Assembly: GCA_910579655.1 (NCBI GenBank)
Contig: CAJTVE010000031.1
Location: forward strand, 1-33,900
Length of the DNA: 33,900 bases
Reading direction: 5' to 3'
Source of the DNA: an uncultured Allobaculum sp.
Lineage (GTDB): Bacteria; Bacillota_I; Bacilli_A; Erysipelotrichales; Erysipelotrichaceae
Shown: positions 23,926 through 32,095 of the stretch, piece by piece
Numbering within the stretch: position 1 is the first letter of the stretch
Layout of the letters: each line of letters begins with the position of its first letter
Notes under the pieces: model-generated
What the model saw: the letters and a program-made list of their open reading frames with translations, nothing else
Told to the model about the DNA's origin: nothing
Databases searched by the model: none
Position numbers and translations under genes: made by a program

Positions 23926-24258
23926 ATGGCTTTACAGACAGTTCTGAAAACCTGCGCGGATCCCATCAACAGACAGATCCTGGATTTGCTTCGAACATCC
24001 TCTTTAAATGCGGGGGAAATCAGCAGTCATTTTTCGGTGAGCAATGGGGCGATCTCTCAGCATCTCAATGCACTGAAGGCTGCCGATCTGGTGCGCAGCC
24101 GTCGGGAAGGGCGTTTCATTATTTACGAGCTGAATACATCAGTTCTGGAAGAGGCAGTGATGTGGATGTACTCTCTCTATACAGCTAAAGAAGCACACGG
24201 TGAAAATGAATCCAGGCGAGCGCAGACCTGCAGGCCGCAGGAAGGAAAATTAAAATGA
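23926..24258 (+). CDS. sdpR: ArsR-family regulator, SdpR-like autorepressor
   Basis: Winged-helix DNA-binding protein of 110 residues. The helix-turn-helix covers about 29-55 (AGEISSHFSVSNGAISQHLNAL), and the beta-wing is RREGRFIIYEL (59-69). There is no metal-binding CxC motif, which separates it from the arsenic or cadmium sensors and fits the SdpR subgroup. ATG 23926 lies 8 nt after AAAGGAG; a GTG three codons upstream is too close to that site. The stop overlaps the next ATG by 4 nt, and the partner is an SdpI-like membrane protein, as in the Bacillus sdpRI operon, where SdpR is held at the membrane by toxin-loaded SdpI. Confidence 0.8.
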   Translation: MALQTVLKTCADPINRQILDLLRTSSLNAGEISSHFSVSNGAISQHLNALKAADLVRSRREGRFIIYELNTSVLEEAVMWMYSLYTAKEAHGENESRRAQTCRPQEGKLK

Positions 24259-24932
24259 TCCGGCTTTGGCATGGCATTTCTTTAAAGAATCGCAGAAACA
24301 TTCTGATTTCGGTCATTTCCTGCCTGTTGCCGATGGGAATTGGGCTTATGGCCTGGTCTTCTTTTCCTGACCAGATTCCCATCCATTTTAACTTTCAGGG
24401 AACGCCGGATGACTGGATGTCCAAAGCTGCATTCTTTTTTGGATTTCCCTGGTTTTTTGCGGGATTTGATCTGCTGATTCTGTTCATTACCTTTCAGGAT
24501 GCCAAAGGGCGGCCTGGAAGTCCGGTCATTGAATCCATGATGATGTGGATGATCCCGGTGATTGAATTCATCACCATCGGGGGATGTGTATTCTTTGTTT
24601 TCCGGCCAGAATTTCAGATTGAACGGTTTTTAACCGGATCCATCGGTCTTGGCGGACTGGTTCTGGGCAACCTGCTTCCAAAAGCAAGACAGAATACGAC
24701 TTTTGGATTTCGCAACAGCTATACGCTCAACTCAAAGGAAGTCTGGGCAAAAGTTAACCGTGCGGGCGGGTATGGAATGTGCCTGATCAGTCTGGGGACT
24801 CTGCTTGGCGCCTTTTTGATCCATCCTGCCTGGGCGACTCTGGCCGTCCTTCCCTTTTTGATGATTGGCCTGATGATCGGACTTTGGCTGTATTCAAAAA
24901 CTCTGTACCACAAACTCCATTCCCAGGCCTGA
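24255..24932 (+). CDS. sdpI: SdpI-like membrane protein (DUF1648 plus SdpI domain)
   Basis: Polytopic membrane protein of 225 residues with about six hydrophobic segments. The DUF1648 motif is FPDQIPIHFNFQGTPDDW (37-54) plus MSK. The SdpI block is GNLLPKARQNTTFGFRNSYTL (139-157 and on), then VWAKVNRAGG. In Bacillus subtilis SdpI gives immunity to the SDP cannibalism peptide and signals through SdpR. Overlap with the regulator gene (ATGA) supports the same pairing here. No SdpC-like toxin or SdpAB maturation gene is present in the window, so it may protect against a foreign peptide. A bidirectional terminator follows. Confidence 0.85.
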   Translation: MIRLWHGISLKNRRNILISVISCLLPMGIGLMAWSSFPDQIPIHFNFQGTPDDWMSKAAFFFGFPWFFAGFDLLILFITFQDAKGRPGSPVIESMMMWMIPVIEFITIGGCVFFVFRPEFQIERFLTGSIGLGGLVLGNLLPKARQNTTFGFRNSYTLNSKEVWAKVNRAGGYGMCLISLGTLLGAFLIHPAWATLAVLPFLMIGLMIGLWLYSKTLYHKLHSQA

Positions 24933-25124
24933 AAAGAAGCAGTTTCAAACTTTGCACTCAACGCCAGCCGAGTCCAGAAAACTCGATCATTCATATCAAT
25001 TATGGTGCTGACCAATCTATGATGCAGAAAATTCAGGCCGATCTGCAATCCAGTTTGATCGGATCTTTAGACAGAAGATTGATCCTGCAATGGCAGACTT
25101 TCTCTTTCATGGACCGATCAACAG

Positions 25125-25168
25125 AAAAAACGATCCGGATTCTGTAAAGACAGAAGACGGATCGTTTT
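25125..25168. terminator. Bidirectional terminator between sdpI-like and MATE genes
   Basis: AAAACGATCCG (25127-25137) and CGGATCGTTTT (25158-25168) are perfect 11-bp arms, with an additional inner stem TTCTGT-AAAG-ACAGAA. T-runs occur on both strands (TTTT on plus, TTTTTT on minus), which fits two convergent genes. Confidence 0.85.
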
Positions 25169-25198
25169 GCTTTGTGGCAAAGAAGAAATCGAATGAAA

Positions 25199-26557
25199 TC
25201 AGACCAGAGCAGGTCCTTTTTTCCAGGCGTGTTTAAGCCGCCATAAAAAGAGCAGGCCGCGAACATTCAATTCGACATTCATCGCAATCCATGGACCAAT
25301 CAGTCCCATCCGGGTGCTTAAAAACCAGGCCGCGGGAATCCGTACACACCATATGGAAATAAAGTTGAGGCAGGCCGGCCAGATCGTATCGCCTTTGGCG
25401 CGCAGAATGCCCGCAATCGCAATCGAAGCGCCATACATGGGTTCCGCAAAGGCTTCGAGCCGCAGGAGTCTGGCTCCCAGCCTCTGAACTTCTACAACGG
25501 GAGTGAGCATGGCCATCAGGTTCTGGGAGAGCACAAACATCAAGATGCCCGAGCAGCCCATCATGATCATCGCAATGCGGGTAATGCGCCAGGAAATCTG
25601 TCTGGCCAGATCCACGCGGTCGGCTCCAACTGCCTGTCCGACAATCGCCGTGGCCGCTGCGGCGCAGCCATAGCCAGGCATGTAACAAAGACTTTCCGCG
25701 GTGATCGCAAAACTGTTGGCGGCAATCGAAACTGTACCCAGAGTGCTGACAATCCGGGTGAAAACGACATAATTGGCCCCGGAGATCAATTGCTCAATAC
25801 TGATGGGGACGCCAATGCGCATTGCGTTTTCAATCGATCCGCGGGTAAAGCGAAAGGAAGATTTTTCTTTGAGATACGGATTTTTCAGATATACCCAGCC
25901 CATCAGAAACACAGCAGCGCAAAAAATTGAAAGCGCCGTTCCTAAAGCCGCGCCAAGCACACCAAGCTGCAGGCCATAAATAAAAAGGGCATTGAACAGG
26001 ACATCGAGAAAACACATGACAATCTGGACCAGGCCCGGAATTTTGGTATCACCCGCACTTTGCAGCATCTTCACCGCCCAGTCATTGAGCAATGAAAAGG
26101 GAAGGCCCAGACAGAACACCAGCAGATAGAGTCCGGCATCGTGCACGACTTCGGGCTGGCCGCCAAGCCATAGGGGGACCTGGCGGCTGATCAAAGCGCC
26201 AAGCAGGGCGATGGGAATGCCCAGAAATAAAGCTGCAAGCATCCCTTGTCGGCACAGGGAACTGGCTTTATCCAGTTTTCTGGCCCCGATGGCCTGGGCA
26301 GCCTGAACGGAGAAGCCATAGACAATCCCCTGGCAAAGGCCATTGATCAGCCAGGTGGTCGAAGCCACCAGACCGATGGCGGCCGAGGCACTGGTGCCAA
26401 GCTGGCCGACCATACTGGCATCGATCAGCTGCATAATGGTCACTGAAATCTGGGCAAGAATCGCCGGCCACGACAGCAGCAAAATCAGCTTGCGCTGCTG
26501 GTTGGCGTCTAAGGATTCGTTCTGGCGGATGCGGGCGAGTAAGGCTTCCGAGTTCAT
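25199..26557 (-). CDS. MATE-family multidrug exporter
   Basis: Cation-coupled efflux protein of 452 residues with about twelve membrane helices in two related halves. Typical landmarks are LSWPAILAQISVTIMQLIDA with MVGQLG in the first half, QAAQAIGARK, and in the second half GVPISIEQLISGANYVVFTRI and TAIVGQAVGA. The start ATG overlaps the stop of the HAD gene (ATGA), so both come from one mRNA. The substrate is unknown; drugs or bile compounds would be typical of gut Firmicutes. Confidence 0.92.
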   Translation of the reverse strand: MNSEALLARIRQNESLDANQQRKLILLLSWPAILAQISVTIMQLIDASMVGQLGTSASAAIGLVASTTWLINGLCQGIVYGFSVQAAQAIGARKLDKASSLCRQGMLAALFLGIPIALLGALISRQVPLWLGGQPEVVHDAGLYLLVFCLGLPFSLLNDWAVKMLQSAGDTKIPGLVQIVMCFLDVLFNALFIYGLQLGVLGAALGTALSIFCAAVFLMGWVYLKNPYLKEKSSFRFTRGSIENAMRIGVPISIEQLISGANYVVFTRIVSTLGTVSIAANSFAITAESLCYMPGYGCAAAATAIVGQAVGADRVDLARQISWRITRIAMIMMGCSGILMFVLSQNLMAMLTPVVEVQRLGARLLRLEAFAEPMYGASIAIAGILRAKGDTIWPACLNFISIWCVRIPAAWFLSTRMGLIGPWIAMNVELNVRGLLFLWRLKHAWKKGPALV

Positions 26558-27273
26558 TCCTCAAGCTGATCGACATACGCAAGCAGATCAGCCATGGAGC
26601 CATGCGGAAAGGTCTCTAAAAGGGAAGAGCTGGTTTTGTTTTCGATCAGATACTCGGTCAGCACAAACAAATCCATGCCAGCGGCAACGGCGCCATAGTC
26701 TTCATTGAGGTCGTTTCCAACCATCAGGATTTCTTCTGGTTTCAAACCGAACCGGTCGGCAATTTCCATAAAGTAACGGGGATCAGGCTTGCAGAAGTGG
26801 GAGTTTTCATAACTGGTGATCCACTCGAACGCTTCCGGCTTTAATCCGCCCCAGGCCAGCCGCCTTTCGATCGCAATTCTCGGGAAGACCGGATTGGTGG
26901 CAAGAATTGTCATCAGTCCTTTTTCTCTGGCTTTTTCAATGACTTCATGGGCCAGCGGAATTTTTGGACAATGCTGCTGGTTCAGGTTGAAGTCCGTTTG
27001 ATAGTAGTCTTCAAAGTAGGGCATCTTCTCGACAATTTCAGGGCCGTACTGTTCTTTCATAATCTCGAGAAAGGCTTCTTCATTGGTCAAAGCCGGATTA
27101 TGGCGATTCATGGCCGCCATGCCCCGATAAATCGTCTGAATCAGTGTTTTGGGTTCAAAACCATAAGGGGCCATTGAAGCAGAGAGGGTATTGAGATAGC
27201 CCTGAACGAACTCTTCCAGCCTCATTCCCACTAAAGAGCCGTCCAGATCAAAAAACAGAGCTTTTTTCGTCAT
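26554..27273 (-). CDS. HAD-family hydrolase (phosphatase)
   Basis: Cytoplasmic phosphatase-like enzyme of 239 residues. Motif I FFDLDGSL has the nucleophile Asp9 and Asp11, motif II is ILATNP, motif III Lys162 is in CKPDP, and motif IV is VGNDLNED (185-192). A helical C1 cap of about 95 residues lies between motifs I and II. The ribosome site AAAGGAA is 8 nt before the ATG. It is the first gene of a two-gene operon with the MATE exporter. The physiological substrate cannot be told from sequence. Confidence 0.9.
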   Translation of the reverse strand: MTKKALFFDLDGSLVGMRLEEFVQGYLNTLSASMAPYGFEPKTLIQTIYRGMAAMNRHNPALTNEEAFLEIMKEQYGPEIVEKMPYFEDYYQTDFNLNQQHCPKIPLAHEVIEKAREKGLMTILATNPVFPRIAIERRLAWGGLKPEAFEWITSYENSHFCKPDPRYFMEIADRFGLKPEEILMVGNDLNEDYGAVAAGMDLFVLTEYLIENKTSSSLLETFPHGSMADLLAYVDQLEE

Positions 27274-27629
27274 TTCAGAATTCCTTTCTATTTTGTTACG
27301 TCTATTTGGTTTCGCTTCCTGTCCGCTTGAATGTTCTGAACTGATTTTTCGATACTGTACAGGAATGCGTTACTCACCATTATACGACAAGCGCGACTTG
27401 AAAAGGCTGTTCCTACAGAATGGCAGCCAGAAGTTTGCCTGAACTGGCAGCTTGACACATCCTGTACGATAGACAAAGACGAACCGGTGCCACTCGACAA
27501 TTCTGTATCGAAAACAAAAGTCAATTATCGCTGGTGTTTTTGGGCCGGTCAGATGCAGAAATGAATCCGGAAATCGTCTGAAAAGCTCTTCCTTCAAAAG
27601 GAGAGAAAAATGGATGGAAAGGAGAAAAA
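27274..27629. other. Divergent gap between the HAD-MATE operon and the DUF1848 gene
   Basis: No gene is supported. A TATAAT on the minus strand (27379-27384) could be the -10 box for HAD-MATE, about 105 nt upstream of its start. On the plus strand TTGACA (27452-27457) is a perfect -35, but no -10 box lies at the right distance. Confidence 0.45.
27379..27384 (-). promoter_or_regulatory. Possible -10 box for the HAD-MATE operon
   Basis: Perfect TATAAT on the minus strand upstream of the HAD gene. The region 15-19 nt further upstream has no convincing -35 sequence. Confidence 0.35.
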
Positions 27630-28508
27630 ATGATTGTCAATGCAAGCAGCCGGACCGATATTCCGGCCTTCTTTTCCACATGGTTTTTAAACCGCCTTAA
27701 GGCTGGGTACTTTGACGTGCGCAATCCTTTTGCCAGCCAGATGGTTTCCCGGATTTTTGTTGAGGATATTGATGCCTTCATGTTCTGCACGAAAAATCCG
27801 CTGCCGCTGATCGATCATCTTCATGAAATCGAGAAACCGATTTTGATGGATGTCACCATTACGCCCTATCACCAGGATTTTGAACCGAATGTGATCGACA
27901 AAAAGAAGATCATTGAAGGGCTTTGGAAGATGAACAGAATTCTGGGCAAGGAAAGTCTGAGTGTGCGCTATGACCCGATTATTTTATCCGATCGATACCC
28001 GGTGGAATACCATCTGCGGGCCTTTGAAAAACTGTGTACGCTGGTAGAAGGCTGCATTGAATCCATCTCTGTCTCTTTTTTGGACGACTATAAAAATGTC
28101 CGTAAAAACGCTCGTGAACTGGCGTTTCACCAGCCCACTCCAGAAGAGTTCGAAGCCATTGGCAAAGGCTTTGCCCAGAGTGCGGCCCGCCATCATCTGC
28201 AGGTTTTTACGTGCTGCGAAAAAGGCATTCTGGCAGAGTATGGCATTTTGGAAGGCGGCTGTTTTTCCATGAAGAAAGCCTATGCCATGACGGGAAAAGT
28301 CTTTAAAAAGTGGAAAGCCAGGGATTGCGGGTGTGTCGAGATGGCCGATATCGGAGCTTACAATACGTGCAGCCATCTGTGCCGGTACTGCTATGCCAAT
28401 TACGATGAGAAGGCCATTGCCCGCAATGTTGCGAACCATGATCCTGACTCCTCTTTACTGATCGGCCATCTTGGTCCAGGCGACGAGATTAAGCGCCGTA
28501 AACCTTGA
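27630..28508 (+). CDS. DUF1848 family protein with cysteine cluster
   Basis: Protein of 292 residues in the DUF1848 family. It begins MIVNASSRTDIPAFFSTWF, has FMFCTKNPLPLIDHL and LMDVTITPYHQDFEPNV, then SVRYDPIILSDRY. Near the C-terminus is the cluster DCGCVEMADIGAYNTCSHLC plus RYCYANY, with five or more cysteines that look like an iron-sulphur or zinc site. Remote similarity to radical-SAM-like barrels has been suggested for such proteins, but I see no standard CxxxCxxC near the N-terminus. Function is not established. AAAGGAG lies 6 nt before the ATG. It precedes the primase-helicase gene by 170 nt on the same strand. Confidence 0.8.
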   Translation: MIVNASSRTDIPAFFSTWFLNRLKAGYFDVRNPFASQMVSRIFVEDIDAFMFCTKNPLPLIDHLHEIEKPILMDVTITPYHQDFEPNVIDKKKIIEGLWKMNRILGKESLSVRYDPIILSDRYPVEYHLRAFEKLCTLVEGCIESISVSFLDDYKNVRKNARELAFHQPTPEEFEAIGKGFAQSAARHHLQVFTCCEKGILAEYGILEGGCFSMKKAYAMTGKVFKKWKARDCGCVEMADIGAYNTCSHLCRYCYANYDEKAIARNVANHDPDSSLLIGHLGPGDEIKRRKP

Positions 28509-28565
28509 GGAAAAGAAAAACAAATGTTCGAAATCATCTGGAAACGATACAATAGAAAGAAAGAA

Positions 28566-28584
28566 AAACCGAACCATTCGGTTT
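28566..28584. other. Short perfect hairpin between the DUF1848 and helicase genes
   Basis: AAACCGAA and TTCGGTTT (8 bp) around a 3-nt loop. Only a short T stretch lies at its end, so it is a weak terminator at best. TACAAT at 28548-28553 may be a -10 box for the helicase gene. Confidence 0.35.
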
Positions 28585-28678
28585 AATGACAGGAACGACA
28601 GGAATAAAGGAAGAAATTGAGCGTGTTTTGCCATCGCGTTCAACCATTGAAAAGCAGAGAAGGGAAAGAGGAAGTGTC

Positions 28679-31600
28679 ATGGATATCAATCAGGAAAAAG
28701 ACTATCTGCAGGAAATTCAGCATCTTTATAATCTGCTAGAAGCCCATCAGATCCCGGTTAAGAAACCCGAATGGGTGCTTGAAGCGATGAACCGGGTCTT
28801 TTCCTCTGCTGCCTATCCTCCACAAACCCATTCTTCTTCCCACCCGGAGAATCATTCTTCTTCCGGGCCGGAGAATCATCCCTCTTCGTGGTCAGAGAAT
28901 CATTCTTCTTTGTGCGCGGATAATCGTTCCTGGCCGGTGCATCCTTCATTGGAATCTTCGACTTTGAACGATCCGGCGCCATCCTTTGGGCCATTGCAAC
29001 CTTTTCAATCGGCAGTAAGCGGGGGGTTACCGAAGGGTCAGTCCTCTGTTGCCGAGAAAATGAATGGCGCTTTGCAAGGGGCCTCAGCCATCTCTCCTTC
29101 TTTCGGGAAAGATCCTTTGACAGAAAAAGAAATTTCCCCAATACCGGCTGTTTCTGCTTCAACCAGGCCCGATCTTGACCTTTTTGCTTCTTATTTCAAA
29201 GGGCGGCCGGATCATTTTTACTGCATCGCCAAGTCAGGCGCCATGTATGTTCCGTGTACACGGGATGGAACTTCAATCTGTCCGAAAACCAGTCCTTCTT
29301 TTGTCTGGAAGCCAGGTGTTTCTCCTTGCAAGAACTGTAAATACAAGGAAAACCAGATCTTCAACCGCCAGGTGCTCGCTGCCTATTTTTCTGGGCGGCC
29401 AGATATTCCTTACAATCAGCTGCGCATCTGCCCATTTTTGGCCAATGGAACGACCTCCCTGATGGTTTTTGATTTTGCCAGACTGGAAGATCTTTCTTTA
29501 GAGCGCCAGAAAGGACTTGCCGACAAACTGCAAAAAACCGCTGTCAGTCTGAGGATGGATGGACTGAAGGTCGTGAATGCGGATGGAAAAGCCGTTACGC
29601 TCTGGTTCTTTCTGGAACAGCCCATTGAAGCAGCCAAAGTCATTGAACTTGGCCAGATCCTGATTTTAAGAGCGATCGAACAGGAAGCTTTGGATGAGCT
29701 GCGGGTATTTGACTGTGTGATCCCCAATAAACTGCCAAACAAACCTGGGGATCCTGGCTGGTCGATGGAACTGCCTTTGCACATGGCAAGCATGAAACAG
29801 GGCCGGACTCTCTGGCTGGATGAAAACTGGAACCCGAAAAAGCCTGATGTCTGGACGGTTTTAAAACAGACTTCCAAAATCAGCCTGGCTCAGATCGATC
29901 AGCTGATCAAAGCCTCCCGCAAAGAAAATCTGAAAAGCAGACTGGAACTGCGCCTGCCTCAAACAATGGATGAGACCAGCCAATCTGAGAAAGGCTTTGA
30001 ATATGCCGAAACCCTGTTTGATCCCTATGCTCTTGATGCCTTTCTTTTTGAAAGACAAGACATTGAAGGAAAAATGCAGATCCATTTAACAAGCGGGATT
30101 GAAATTGAGACTTCAAATCTTAAAGATGGCCTGCGCATGGCGTTACTGATGCTTGGCAGCTGCTGGAATCCGGAATATGCAGGAAAGAACACCCGCTTTG
30201 TCAGTGGACCGCACGTTCTTTCCAGTGTGCACTTCCAAGGTGATCGGATTGTGCTGCCGCGGGGAAGTTTGCAGGTACTGGTTGAACAGCTTGAGCAGGC
30301 CCAGATTGATTTTGAGCTTTCTGACGAAACGATTGCTGGACCAGCGCTGCCCATGAACTTTGGCGGCGAGCTGCGCGAAGAACAGACTGGTCTGGTCGAT
30401 GCGTTAGCCCAGGGCCGCTGCGGCATTCTGGAAGCGGCCACCGGAGCGGGGAAAACGGTCATGGGAGCGGCATTGATTGCCGAAAAGAAAACCAGTGCGC
30501 TGGTCCTGGTCAATTCCCGGGAAATTCTTTCTGGCTGGGTGCGCACCCTCAATGAATTCCTGGCGTTTGAAGATGAAGAATTCGAACAGTTTAAGATCTC
30601 TTCGACGAAATACCCTGGAAAAATCGGCGTTTTGCAGTCTTCGACCAAAGCGCTGACGGGGCGGGTGGATGTGGCGATGATTCCTTCCCTGACCAAACGG
30701 GAAGATCTGGACAGCCTGCTTGAACGGTATGGCCTGATCCTTTTTGATGAATGCCATCATGCGGCCAGCCCCGTGGCGCAGACGATTCTGGAAGCGACGA
30801 AAGCGCGCTACGTTTATGGCTTTTCGGCTACCCCAAAACGCAATGACGGTCTGTTTGCGAAAGTCTATTGGCAGCTGGGTCCGGTGGTTTCCCAGTTTAC
30901 CGCCCGCGATCAGATGGCCAGACAGACATTTTCAAGAGCTGTTACCGTTCGCCCAACGCCCTTTAGCGGATATGGAGAAGATCTTGGCGGCGATTTTACC
31001 CGGATTACCCAGCAAGCCTCACTCGACCCGGAACGGAATGCCAGAATTCTGGAAGATGTTCTTTGCGCAGTGGACCAGGGAAGAACAGTGCTCGTGCTGA
31101 CTCGTTTTGTCGAACATGCCCGCATGCTTGCCAGGACTTTGGAAAGCATTGATTCGAGGCTGAATCTGCTGGTCTATGCCGGGGATCCAAAAGAAAAAGC
31201 CGCCAACCAGGAAAAACTGCATGAGCTGGCGGGCAAAGATCATGTGGTGCTCGTTGGAACCTATTCGAGTATTGGTGAAGGCTTTGACTTTCCCCCGCTC
31301 GATACCTTGATGCTGGCCCTGCCGATCCGTTCTCAGGTTTCGATTTCGCAGGCCATTGGACGCATTCACCGCCAGACGGCTTCGAAAAAACAGGTGCTGG
31401 TCTATGACTATCTCGATGAACAGATCCCAATGCTCAATAACATGTACGCAGCCCGCAAACGGGAATATGAAAAACAGGGATATGAATGGACTTTGCCTTT
31501 AAAACAGACCCGATCCTTTCCAGAGGTGTGGAAACCGAAAGAATATGCCGGCCAAAAAGCCCTGGCTTCTCTTGGTCAGGATCTTCAAAACGTTCAGGCA

Positions 31601-31984
31601 AGGGTGGCTTTTGCCACGCGCCAGATTCTGCCAGAAGAAGAAAACTGCCTGTTTGCTCTGCTTGCCCGCTTAGATTCAAGAAACAGAAAGATCCGGGTGG
31701 ATCTGTTTGTCGAAACCATCGAAAATGATCAGAGTTTTCGCCTGCAAAGCCGGGGAATTCATATCCATGTCCATGAGCGGATCGTGGAAAACTGCCTGAT
31801 TCTTGACCAGACCATTGTCTGGTATGGCCGTGTCCTTCAGCTTCAGGACAGCATCGATCTGGAAGCGGCTGGATTTGGGGTGTGGCGGCTTGAAAACGCG
31901 CAATTTGCAAATGATCTGCTGACGCTGCGCCGTAAGGAAGAACTGAGACTTTTGAAAAAGCAGCAGGATGAAAGAACAGGTTGA
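28679..31984 (+). CDS. TOTE-type primase-like domain fused to SF2 helicase and PLD-like domain
   Basis: Large cytoplasmic DNA-acting protein of 1101 residues. Residues 51-82 are four tandem octapeptides, followed by low complexity to about 160. Residues 166-390 resemble the archaeo-eukaryotic primase domain of TOTE conflict-system proteins: LFASYFKGRPD, four cysteines (193, 201, 217, 220), then the DxD region reading DFA (265-267), the histidine-motif region reading AVTLWFF (Thr307 where the family has His), and FDCVIPN. Two catalytic positions therefore look lost. An XPB-like helicase follows: Walker A ATGAGKT (587-593), DECHH (690-694), FSATP (715-719) and QAIGRIHR (891-898). The C-terminus is PLD-like with HER (1032-1034) instead of HxK. 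ATG 28679 follows AGAGGAAG; the upstream ATG 28586 has no ribosome site. Confidence 0.8.
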   Translation: MDINQEKDYLQEIQHLYNLLEAHQIPVKKPEWVLEAMNRVFSSAAYPPQTHSSSHPENHSSSGPENHPSSWSENHSSLCADNRSWPVHPSLESSTLNDPAPSFGPLQPFQSAVSGGLPKGQSSVAEKMNGALQGASAISPSFGKDPLTEKEISPIPAVSASTRPDLDLFASYFKGRPDHFYCIAKSGAMYVPCTRDGTSICPKTSPSFVWKPGVSPCKNCKYKENQIFNRQVLAAYFSGRPDIPYNQLRICPFLANGTTSLMVFDFARLEDLSLERQKGLADKLQKTAVSLRMDGLKVVNADGKAVTLWFFLEQPIEAAKVIELGQILILRAIEQEALDELRVFDCVIPNKLPNKPGDPGWSMELPLHMASMKQGRTLWLDENWNPKKPDVWTVLKQTSKISLAQIDQLIKASRKENLKSRLELRLPQTMDETSQSEKGFEYAETLFDPYALDAFLFERQDIEGKMQIHLTSGIEIETSNLKDGLRMALLMLGSCWNPEYAGKNTRFVSGPHVLSSVHFQGDRIVLPRGSLQVLVEQLEQAQIDFELSDETIAGPALPMNFGGELREEQTGLVDALAQGRCGILEAATGAGKTVMGAALIAEKKTSALVLVNSREILSGWVRTLNEFLAFEDEEFEQFKISSTKYPGKIGVLQSSTKALTGRVDVAMIPSLTKREDLDSLLERYGLILFDECHHAASPVAQTILEATKARYVYGFSATPKRNDGLFAKVYWQLGPVVSQFTARDQMARQTFSRAVTVRPTPFSGYGEDLGGDFTRITQQASLDPERNARILEDVLCAVDQGRTVLVLTRFVEHARMLARTLESIDSRLNLLVYAGDPKEKAANQEKLHELAGKDHVVLVGTYSSIGEGFDFPPLDTLMLALPIRSQVSISQAIGRIHRQTASKKQVLVYDYLDEQIPMLNNMYAARKREYEKQGYEWTLPLKQTRSFPEVWKPKEYAGQKALASLGQDLQNVQARVAFATRQILPEEENCLFALLARLDSRNRKIRVDLFVETIENDQSFRLQSRGIHIHVHERIVENCLILDQTIVWYGRVLQLQDSIDLEAAGFGVWRLENAQFANDLLTLRRKEELRLLKKQQDERTG
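28829..28924 (+). repeat. Four in-frame 24-bp tandem repeats in the helicase gene
   Basis: The repeats encode HSSSHPEN, HSSSGPEN, HPSSWSEN and HSSLCADN. They are diverged at the DNA level but stay in register (24 nt), at the start of a Ser/Pro-rich linker between the N-terminal helices and the primase-like domain. Confidence 0.85.
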
Positions 31985-32060
31985 TGGGTTTTCCGTTTGA
32001 AAAAAGCAGCCGAACTTTTATCGGTTGGCCACAAGAGGTTGTTTTTGATGGTTGGAAGAC

Positions 32061-32069
32061 TGATATAAT
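32061..32069 (+). promoter_or_regulatory. Extended -10 promoter of the UPF0158-GNAT gene
   Basis: TG-A-TATAAT is a perfect extended -10 element, 26 nt before the start codon. A TTGTTT at 32039-32044 could be a poorly spaced -35 (19 nt); extended -10 promoters do not need a good one. Confidence 0.65.
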
Positions 32070-32095
32070 AGGTAGACAACAGGAGAAAATACGCG

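Noticed and set aside
27452..27480. Plus-strand promoter beginning with TTGACA
   Set aside because: A perfect -35, but no -10-like hexamer 16-18 bp downstream.
28586..28678. Upstream start for the primase-helicase gene
   Set aside because: No ribosome site; the ATG at 28679 is preceded by AGAGGAAG.
28829..28924. CRISPR-like array
   Set aside because: The repeats are adjacent 24-bp coding units without spacers, in frame within a large protein.
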